Shown piece by piece: positions 21,715 through 26,286 of a stretch of 26,286 nucleotides of DNA; position 1 is the first letter of the stretch; every line of letters begins with the position of its first letter. Origin of the DNA: a virus. Made by a program: the position numbers and the translations under genes. Below the pieces are notes generated by a model that did no database searches, was not told where the DNA came from, and worked only from the letters and a program-made list of their open reading frames with translations. The DNA lies in IMG/VR virus record IMGVR_UViG_3300037042_000551, positions 1 to 26,286 of that record, one strand, 5' to 3'.

Positions 21715-21740
21715 AGTGGGGGATTACCTTAAGTATCTAC

Positions 21741-21746
21741 TATTTA
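21741..21746 (-). promoter_or_regulatory. GACTAAATA element before the portal gene
   Basis: The minus strand reads ACGACTAAATAGTAGATACTTAAGG, about 25 bases before the portal ATG, in the 47-base gap after the Zn-ribbon gene. Confidence 0.35.
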
Positions 21747-21761
21747 GTCGTGTAAAATTAG

Positions 21762-22001
21762 TTAGTTTGGTAATATGATTCTGGGCATATTATCTACAAT
21801 GTCCGGTAACATACTACAAGCCTGACATTTCTTGTCACTATCTTCATCATCTAATTCATAGATTGTACAGGGAAGATTAGCCAATAGTGTAATCTTTTCA
21901 AATATTTGTGCGTGTTTCTCACACATGATAACTGGTGGGTTATCATTAATTGTAACTAAGAACTTTGAATTACTTAGTTCGGGGAATAACTCTTTTTCCA
22001 T
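21762..22001 (-). CDS. Small Zn-ribbon-like protein overlapping terL
   Basis: The 79-residue protein begins MEKELFPELSNSKFLVTIND. Cys27-x2-His30 and Cys59-x2-Cys62 (MCEKHAQ ... KKCQACS) could bind zinc as a split ribbon. The acidic middle (YELDDEDSDKK) separates the two halves. The start lies 28 bases inside the 3-prime end of terL, so it is probably translated by ribosomes that terminate nearby. No terminase or portal function can be assigned. Confidence 0.65.
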   Translation of the reverse strand: MEKELFPELSNSKFLVTINDNPPVIMCEKHAQIFEKITLLANLPCTIYELDDEDSDKKCQACSMLPDIVDNMPRIILPN

Positions 22002-23584
22002 GCTGGTTTTGTGCTTTCATCTCTCTTTACATATCTGTCTCGTTGTGCCATCATTCGTTGTTGTGATGTTCTGTTGTCCCAGGGTTCTGCTATACCCTGT
22101 AAACAAGCTAACAATCCATAACGACAACTATCAATACAGTCATCTGGATCACTAAAACGACCATGTTGGTCAACGAAATAGTTTTGTGCTTCACTTAAAA
22201 AGTTCGTACAGTTTTCATTAATCATTAAATTGCCAACTTCTAACATCTGACGCATCTGATTAATACCATAGCTTTTATGGTTTGTTATACGACCTTGGCT
22301 GTCTGGAGGATTCATAATTGCTTTTTCATATACATTCAATTCATATCCTTCAAACAATTCTCTAATACTATTACTGCTCATGGTATATCTGCCACTAGTG
22401 TTAGCATCAGCAGGTAACACAATAGGAGTACCAAACACTTCAGGACGAAGTAAATGATTGACATACTGAGTTGGGACTGCTTCTTCAATACCTTGTACAA
22501 TAATCTGTCTGTGTAAATATGCAATTCTTTCATAAGGTTCCCAATACATTAAACTGATAACTGTTTTGTCGTTAACCAGTCCCAAGTCAAGTGCAATGAC
22601 TCGTTGAATGTTTGGCATTCGTTGAAAGTCAATCTCACCAGTCTTGTATGTAGGCCAGTTACTAAGTTGAAACACAGCTCCTTTACCCATAACTGGTTTA
22701 CCTGCAATACGTGCCTCACGTTCATGTGGTAAGTAATCACGCTCAAGTTGTTGTCGTGTTTCTTTTAATAGAAATGGTAGTCCCCAGGGATCGTATTCTG
22801 GTACATCATCCCAAGCAACACGAATGTAATCATATCCAGTTTCTTTGTTCCAGAATTTACTTACTAGACCATTCAGTCCTTTTAATGGTGTAAACGAACA
22901 CAACACTTTACCTTGTGTTGTAGCTGTACGAGTTACAATTTCACTGAAGAAGTCGTCTGGTGGCTGTTCATCAAAGACAGCAAGATTTAATTTGAAACCC
23001 TGTAGTTGTCGTACCTCTTGCGTATAATTGGCGAACAACAAATAACTATTACTGCCATTGATATGCTTAATTTCGCAACCAATGCAATTTGCGCCATCAT
23101 TACGCATTGTACCAGTAATAATATGCTCACGAGGTATAGCACCTGATCCAAGATTTTCAGAAATTTTGACATCTTGCGTTCCTAACAATTCATTTTGTAA
23201 CACTAGTGCTACTTGACTCCATCCCTCACCAGCAACCATTGCTGTGATAGGACCACTGAATCTATGACCTTCCCACCAATCAGGATATAGTCCTGTTAAG
23301 TGCATCGCTGTTTCAAAGCAAGTACTTACTGTTTTACCAATACGATTAGCGGCTAGAATACCTCTACGCTCACTACTACCTGACTTAAAAAATGTTCGTT
23401 GATGATTGAATGGTCTAAAGTATTTTAGTTGATGATATTTCATATCTTCAGCCACAACAATACTCAAGTCCATTAATTTACTTTTTAATGGGCCTGGTAT
23501 TGTTTTCAGTGCGTCTACAGTAAGATTGTTTTCATCTACACTATATCGCAATGCTCTCGCCATTAGAACATCTTCACCTAGCAT
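21974..23584 (-). CDS. terL: Terminase large subunit
   Basis: The 536-residue protein is the motor that packages DNA into the prohead and cuts the concatemer. The Walker A-like AANRIGKT is at 78-85. The Walker B LAVFDEQ is at 201-207 with Asp205 and the catalytic Glu206. The C-terminal nuclease shows acidic residues in ALDLG (Asp333) and PADANTSGR (Asp393), and DDCIDSCRYG with Asp481 and Asp485. The length and motif order fit a phage large terminase. The ATG at 23584 overlaps the upstream stop as TAATG, indicating coupling to the putative small subunit. The portal gene follows after one small gene. Confidence 0.95.
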   Translation of the reverse strand: MLGEDVLMARALRYSVDENNLTVDALKTIPGPLKSKLMDLSIVVAEDMKYHQLKYFRPFNHQRTFFKSGSSERRGILAANRIGKTVSTCFETAMHLTGLYPDWWEGHRFSGPITAMVAGEGWSQVALVLQNELLGTQDVKISENLGSGAIPREHIITGTMRNDGANCIGCEIKHINGSNSYLLFANYTQEVRQLQGFKLNLAVFDEQPPDDFFSEIVTRTATTQGKVLCSFTPLKGLNGLVSKFWNKETGYDYIRVAWDDVPEYDPWGLPFLLKETRQQLERDYLPHEREARIAGKPVMGKGAVFQLSNWPTYKTGEIDFQRMPNIQRVIALDLGLVNDKTVISLMYWEPYERIAYLHRQIIVQGIEEAVPTQYVNHLLRPEVFGTPIVLPADANTSGRYTMSSNSIRELFEGYELNVYEKAIMNPPDSQGRITNHKSYGINQMRQMLEVGNLMINENCTNFLSEAQNYFVDQHGRFSDPDDCIDSCRYGLLACLQGIAEPWDNRTSQQRMMAQRDRYVKRDESTKPAWKKSYSPN

Positions 23585-23883
23585 TATTCTTGCTTCAAAT
23601 CTTTGCGAACAAAGTATACTGCTTCTAATGCTTGACTTAGTTCTTTAAGTTCTGTGGGTGATAGTTTCCATGTACTTACATCTTCAATTATTACGCCATC
23701 ACGCTTATCAAGACCTGCTTGTAGTCGTTCTGTTAATAATCGTAGTATATGTTCGCATTGACCAGGAAACTTCTCAGCAAAAGCAATACGATGACTAGCA
23801 TTAATCTTTTGTAGAATTAATGTGTCAGATGCCTTTGCTTGCTGTTGAGCCTGACGAATTACACTGTCTCTGGCGTCGTTCAT
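23584..23883 (-). CDS. Putative small terminase subunit
   Basis: I start at 23883 (MNDARDSVIRQAQQQA, 99 residues), whose ATGA overlaps the upstream stop by four bases. A start at 23895 would add four residues. The protein is almost wholly helical, with a central coil (INASHRIAFAEKFPG, HILRLLTERLQAG) and a C-terminal charged tail. It ends at the base where terL begins. Position and size suggest a TerS-like DNA-recognition subunit, but I see no clear helix-turn-helix, so this is an inference from gene order. Confidence 0.6.
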   Translation of the reverse strand: MNDARDSVIRQAQQQAKASDTLILQKINASHRIAFAEKFPGQCEHILRLLTERLQAGLDKRDGVIIEDVSTWKLSPTELKELSQALEAVYFVRKDLKQE

Positions 23884-24686
23884 TTTAAGTCCCATGGGTT
23901 ATGTGCTACGTTTTCATTCAATGAAATGAATTCACGGTCTACCCATACGTCCCATTGATTACTTTTGTTAACACGATATGTTTGCATAGTACCACGTAAT
24001 TTTTTACCAGTTGGAGTTAATGTTCCATCTTCACGTTGTACAACTTGCTCACCACTACGAGGATCATACCATTTAATAACTTCAGGACGAATGCGACCAA
24101 ACTTGTCAATCTTCTCACCAATTGGTCTTTCTTGTAGTGGACCCATGATATCATAACTAATCATACCATTTTTATATTTTCTAAACAACATATGACATTT
24201 CATATCCTTAGCTCTTGCTTCTTCATCTGGATGAGGAAACGTAGGAACATAAAATAAGTTTTGTACTTCGCTTAATGGGGGCAAACTCTTATCACGTTCT
24301 GGTACTGGCTTAAGTGGATCAATAGGAACTAATTCAGTTCTATCAATATATGGATTATTTTCACCAACAAACTTATTATCAACTTGAACGTTGTTTAATA
24401 CGTCCATTGCTATTTGATATTTTAGTTTATTAGCACGACCTTTTAAGTTTAACACAATACCTGTTTGATCGTATACAAAACGTTCTAGTTCTGTAGCCGT
24501 AGGAAAGTCAGTCATCAACCCATCAATATCAAATTCTGGATGTGTCAATGATGCTTTATTTTCAACTATTTCTTTTTTTGTTTTTAATTTTGCCTGTTTG
24601 ACTTCTTCTACAATGTCAATAGGTTCTTGGGGAGTGGGCGCAATGTCCCATGTTGAATCTTCCGCTGGATTTGTTTTTCTATTCAT
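23880..24686 (-). CDS. Unknown protein upstream of the terminase genes
   Basis: The 268-residue soluble protein begins MNRKTNPAEDSTWDIAPTPQ. It has a charged N-terminal helix (VEEVKQAKLKTKKEIVE), a segment TATELERFVYDQTGIVLNLK, and a central block with YVPTFPHPDEEARAKDMKCH. It ends WVDREFISLNENVAHNPWDL. I recognise no domain. A ribosome site, GAAAGGAAAAT, precedes the ATG. It opens the coupled packaging cluster, with a four-base overlap to the next gene. It may be a conserved packaging or head protein of this phage group. Confidence 0.7.
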   Translation of the reverse strand: MNRKTNPAEDSTWDIAPTPQEPIDIVEEVKQAKLKTKKEIVENKASLTHPEFDIDGLMTDFPTATELERFVYDQTGIVLNLKGRANKLKYQIAMDVLNNVQVDNKFVGENNPYIDRTELVPIDPLKPVPERDKSLPPLSEVQNLFYVPTFPHPDEEARAKDMKCHMLFRKYKNGMISYDIMGPLQERPIGEKIDKFGRIRPEVIKWYDPRSGEQVVQREDGTLTPTGKKLRGTMQTYRVNKSNQWDVWVDREFISLNENVAHNPWDLK

Positions 24687-24713
24687 AATATTTTCCTTTC
24701 ATATCAAAACAAT

Positions 24714-24737
24714 AAGAGAGACAGTGTTGTCTCTCTT
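24714..24737 (-). terminator. Hairpin between the small-gene cluster and packaging genes
   Basis: AAGAGAGACA at 24714-24723 pairs with TGTCTCTCTT at 24728-24737 over ten perfect pairs with a GTGT loop. On the minus strand ATTGTTTTG follows, a moderate T-tract. It lies ten bases after the stop of the 49-residue gene and is therefore probably its terminator. Because a TATAAATA element abuts it, a 5-prime-leader stem-loop for the packaging mRNA is an alternative. Confidence 0.65.
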
Positions 24738-24745
24738 TATTTATA
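24738..24745 (-). promoter_or_regulatory. TATAAATA element abutting the hairpin
   Basis: The minus strand reads GAGTATAAATAAAGAGAG. It is an exact TATAAATA and directly abuts the hairpin at 24714-24737, so a transcript from it would start inside the stem. Confidence 0.3.
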
Positions 24746-24746
24746 C

Positions 24747-24896
24747 TCAATAACCGCTAGTTGCACCTAAAGCACCTTTGCGTCCTGCAGTACCTGATCT
24801 AGTAGGTAATGAGGGCTTGGGCATTTTAGTCTTAGGAAATGTAACTTTTTTTGCTACAGGCTTCTTAGTTGTTTTTGATTTGTTGTTTTTAGTCAT
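24747..24896 (-). CDS. Very small basic protein
   Basis: Translating from the ATG at 24896 gives 49 residues, MTKNNKSKTTKKPVAKKVTF through GATSGY, extremely rich in Lys and Thr. The ATG overlaps the upstream stop as TGATG, and a second ATG one codon earlier would add one residue. It is the last member of the small-gene cluster before the hairpin. Such short basic proteins often lie near terminase genes and may bind DNA or be packaged in the head. No family was recognised. Confidence 0.6.
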   Translation of the reverse strand: MTKNNKSKTTKKPVAKKVTFPKTKMPKPSLPTRSGTAGRKGALGATSGY

Positions 24897-25192
24897 CATT
24901 TTTTTGGTGACTTGTATTTGCCTGGTAGTTTAGCACCATCGGCAGTTGGGTTCTTCTTAGGACCTGTGTTAGAATGTAATCCTTCTAATGCAGGATTAAT
25001 CGTTGGTGCTGTGCCACGACCGCGCATTTCTAATGCACTAGTGACCATATTTGCCAATACTGACTTTTCACTTGAACTTGCACTTTTCTCTGCTACGTAA
25101 GTATCACGTTTGCTCATGCTACCTGCGTTGCCAGTAGTAGGGCCACGTTTTTGATTAATTGGTTTTGCTTGTGGGTTTTTTGTGTTTAACAT
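24896..25192 (-). CDS. Small basic protein with GPTxGN motif
   Basis: The 98-residue protein begins MLNTKNPQAKPINQKRGPTT and carries RGPTTGN at residues 16-22, then SVLANMVTSALEMRGRG and a Lys/Pro-rich tail. The same short motif occurs twice in the protein encoded at 25570-25890, suggesting common ancestry or a shared function. There are no other recognised domains. It is predicted soluble and basic. A head-interior or DNA-binding role is possible but not shown. Confidence 0.65.
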   Translation of the reverse strand: MLNTKNPQAKPINQKRGPTTGNAGSMSKRDTYVAEKSASSSEKSVLANMVTSALEMRGRGTAPTINPALEGLHSNTGPKKNPTADGAKLPGKYKSPKK

Positions 25193-25201
25193 TTTATTTC
25201 C

Positions 25202-25570
25202 TTAGCCTGTTATCGCCACTGGCGTAATATACACTGGGCTTGAATTTGCGGCAACACTAGCAACATAAATTGTTGTTGGTGTAGATGATTGTGGTGCAAC
25301 TTGTACAATAACTTCAGCATATGCTGGTATTACGCAACTGCCTGCATTTGCACCTTCACCTGTTGGTATAGTTGCTGTTACGTTTGCTGTGCCAGTTGCA
25401 AAATAAATGTTTTCACTAGCACTACCATTAGTAATTTTTAAGAAGATTGGTCCGCCTTGACCTGCAAAGTTTACATTAGCTTCTGTAGGAGTAATATTGA
25501 TTGAACTGCTTGAACTAGTGGCAGTAACAAGGTGAGTTAAACCTGTAACTTGATATGATTGAATAGCCAT
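25202..25570 (-). CDS. Small Ser/Thr-rich beta protein, decoration candidate
   Basis: The 122-residue protein begins MAIQSYQVTGLTHLVTATSS. It is mostly short beta strands rich in Ser, Thr, Ala and Val, with Gly/Asn turns (GPIFLKITNGSASENIYF, CVIPAYAEVIVQVA). This resembles small head decoration or stabilising proteins, though no family is recognised. Its ATG overlaps the upstream stop as TAATG, so it is translationally coupled to the GPTxGN protein. Confidence 0.6.
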   Translation of the reverse strand: MAIQSYQVTGLTHLVTATSSSSSINITPTEANVNFAGQGGPIFLKITNGSASENIYFATGTANVTATIPTGEGANAGSCVIPAYAEVIVQVAPQSSTPTTIYVASVAANSSPVYITPVAITG

Positions 25571-25890
25571 TATAGTTGATTACCTTTCGTTGGACCACGA
25601 CCATAGTTGAATGTTTCTTTACCAACTTTAGGCATTGTTGTTGTGCCGCCAGGAGTGCGTACTTGTGGATTAGCACTGCCTTTGAACATGTCATGTCCTG
25701 GATCGCAATTTGGCATACTTGAAGTACCTGGGGTAGATTTAGTACCTTTGTTACCTACTGTAGGACCACGTCCTTTGTTAACTAGTCTACCATCATTCAT
25801 ATAACCTGTATGTTGATTGACTAATACCTTTGCCGAGTTGTTACGGCTGAAACCATCGCTAGATGTACTAGTTGCTGGATTATATTTCAT
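25570..25890 (-). CDS. Small basic protein with two GRGPTxGN motifs
   Basis: The 106-residue protein begins MKYNPATSTSSDGFSRNNSA. GRGPTVGN is at 40-47 and GRGPTKGN near the C-terminus at 97-104, with a Gly/Thr/Pro-rich linker (RTPGGTTTMPKVG). It overlaps the upstream gene by ATGA. The function is unknown. The repeated motif and basic character suggest a structural or nucleic-acid-contacting peptide, and the same motif reappears in the protein encoded at 24896-25192. Confidence 0.65.
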   Translation of the reverse strand: MKYNPATSTSSDGFSRNNSAKVLVNQHTGYMNDGRLVNKGRGPTVGNKGTKSTPGTSSMPNCDPGHDMFKGSANPQVRTPGGTTTMPKVGKETFNYGRGPTKGNQL

Positions 25891-26045
25891 TTTGATTTTC
25901 CTTTTGTTTTAGCTGTCTTGGCTGATTGTTTGAATGCACTTGCTGTAGGAGCACCTTTTGTTCCTGGCTTACGCATCTTTTCGCCTGAGCCAGCCTTTAT
26001 TCGCTCACGCTTGGCATGTATATTAGCATACAATCCATTTTTCAT
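25887..26045 (-). CDS. Small basic protein, recurrent in cyanophage-like genomes
   Basis: I start at 26045 (MKNGLYANIHAKRERIKAGS, 52 residues), one base after the upstream stop. The longer frame from 26135 would lie inside that gene. The MKNGLYANIHAKRxRIKAGSGEKMRKPG pattern, with AP/SKGAPTA following, is one I associate with short unannotated proteins in cyanophage and pelagiphage genomes. It is very basic and probably binds nucleic acid or is packaged. The stop overlaps the next gene by four bases. Confidence 0.75.
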   Translation of the reverse strand: MKNGLYANIHAKRERIKAGSGEKMRKPGTKGAPTASAFKQSAKTAKTKGKSK

Positions 26046-26046
26046 T

Positions 26047-26271
26047 TTAACATCCCCATCTTTTTCTTGCGGCTTTGCCTCGTTCGCCATCCCAACTACT
26101 GCTTCTAGCACAAAAACTCTTTTGTCTAGGACCACTTTTAGTTGGTGCTTTCAAATCACTGCCAGTAGCACGATTGTATTTCTTTCTACCTTTTTCAGTT
26201 AAACCAGCGCCTTTGCTTACAGGTAATTTCTCACCTCTGCCAACACTTAGTTTAACTTTCTTAGTAGCCAT
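26047..26271 (-). CDS. DUF6321-like small basic protein
   Basis: The 74-residue protein begins MATKKVKLSVGRGEKLPVSK. It contains GLTEKGRKKYNRATGSDLKA and ends KSFCARSSSWDGERGKAARK followed by RWGC, matching the pattern I associate with DUF6321 proteins of marine phages. The Cys/Ser/Arg block and C-terminal Cys are conserved in that pattern. The function of the family is unknown. The start has no Shine-Dalgarno and lies five bases after TAAATA. Confidence 0.75.
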   Translation of the reverse strand: MATKKVKLSVGRGEKLPVSKGAGLTEKGRKKYNRATGSDLKAPTKSGPRQKSFCARSSSWDGERGKAARKRWGC

Positions 26272-26276
26272 ATTAC

Positions 26277-26282
26277 TATTTA
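26277..26282 (-). promoter_or_regulatory. ATAAATA element five bases before an ATG
   Basis: The minus strand reads AGAATAAATAGTAATATGG. It is the first intergenic element at the right edge, in front of the DUF6321-like gene. A transcript from it would be leaderless or nearly so. Confidence 0.3.
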
Positions 26283-26286
26283 TTCT

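Overview
This window is a stretch of a tailed double-stranded DNA phage genome (Caudoviricetes), probably a short-tailed virus of an AT-rich aquatic bacterium. Every gene I accept lies on the minus strand, so the window is best read from position 26286 down to 1. The evidence is a recognisable large terminase, a portal, an SU10-like (DUF5309-type) major capsid protein and a scaffold-like protein, followed by head-to-tail and tail proteins with no visible tape measure, sheath or tube. The Ala/Asn-rich fibre repeats, the small Gly-Arg-Gly-Pro-Thr proteins and the DUF6321-like protein resemble uncultured marine and freshwater phage genomes. The host cannot be named from the window.

Layout in transcription order. 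(1) 26271-24747: six small, tightly packed genes, several very basic and some sharing a GPTxGN motif, ending at a hairpin. (2) 24686-16706: the packaging and head module: an unknown protein, a possible small terminase, TerL, a Zn-ribbon-like protein, portal, a small unknown, the scaffold candidate and the major capsid protein, closed by a UUCG-tetraloop terminator. (3) 16616-10869: a neck and tail module with a head-tail adaptor carrying two inserted beta modules, a long repetitive fibre, a beta-propeller-like protein and a one-TM holin or spanin candidate, followed by a free-standing HNH endonuclease. (4) 10404-10117: a 288-base non-coding interval with a three-way-junction RNA, a strong intrinsic terminator, then a near-consensus sigma-70 promoter overlapped by a perfect dyad. 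(5) 10116-7980: a run of small early-type genes, including a tandem paralogous pair and a previously hidden 56-residue gene. (6) 7979-7773: a GC-rich, apparently pseudoknotted RNA. (7) 7772-5078: a replication operon with a coiled-coil protein, a PrimPol-type primase and a DUF3987-type ATPase, followed by an iteron-rich non-coding segment that is the best origin candidate. (8) 4830-4212: two small homing-endonuclease-like fragments, one a NUMOD3-like protein and one a C2HC zinc finger. (9) 4135-1: a second tail block with a gp10/nozzle-like protein, a smaller tail protein and the start of a protein with a 36-bp tandem repeat that runs off the window.

The most interesting material is non-coding. 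Two structured RNA candidates both begin 4-5 bases downstream of a TAAATA-type element, and that element recurs in front of many genes and resembles T4-like late promoters. The structured RNA at 7836-7972 matches no family I could recognise and is the best candidate for something undescribed.
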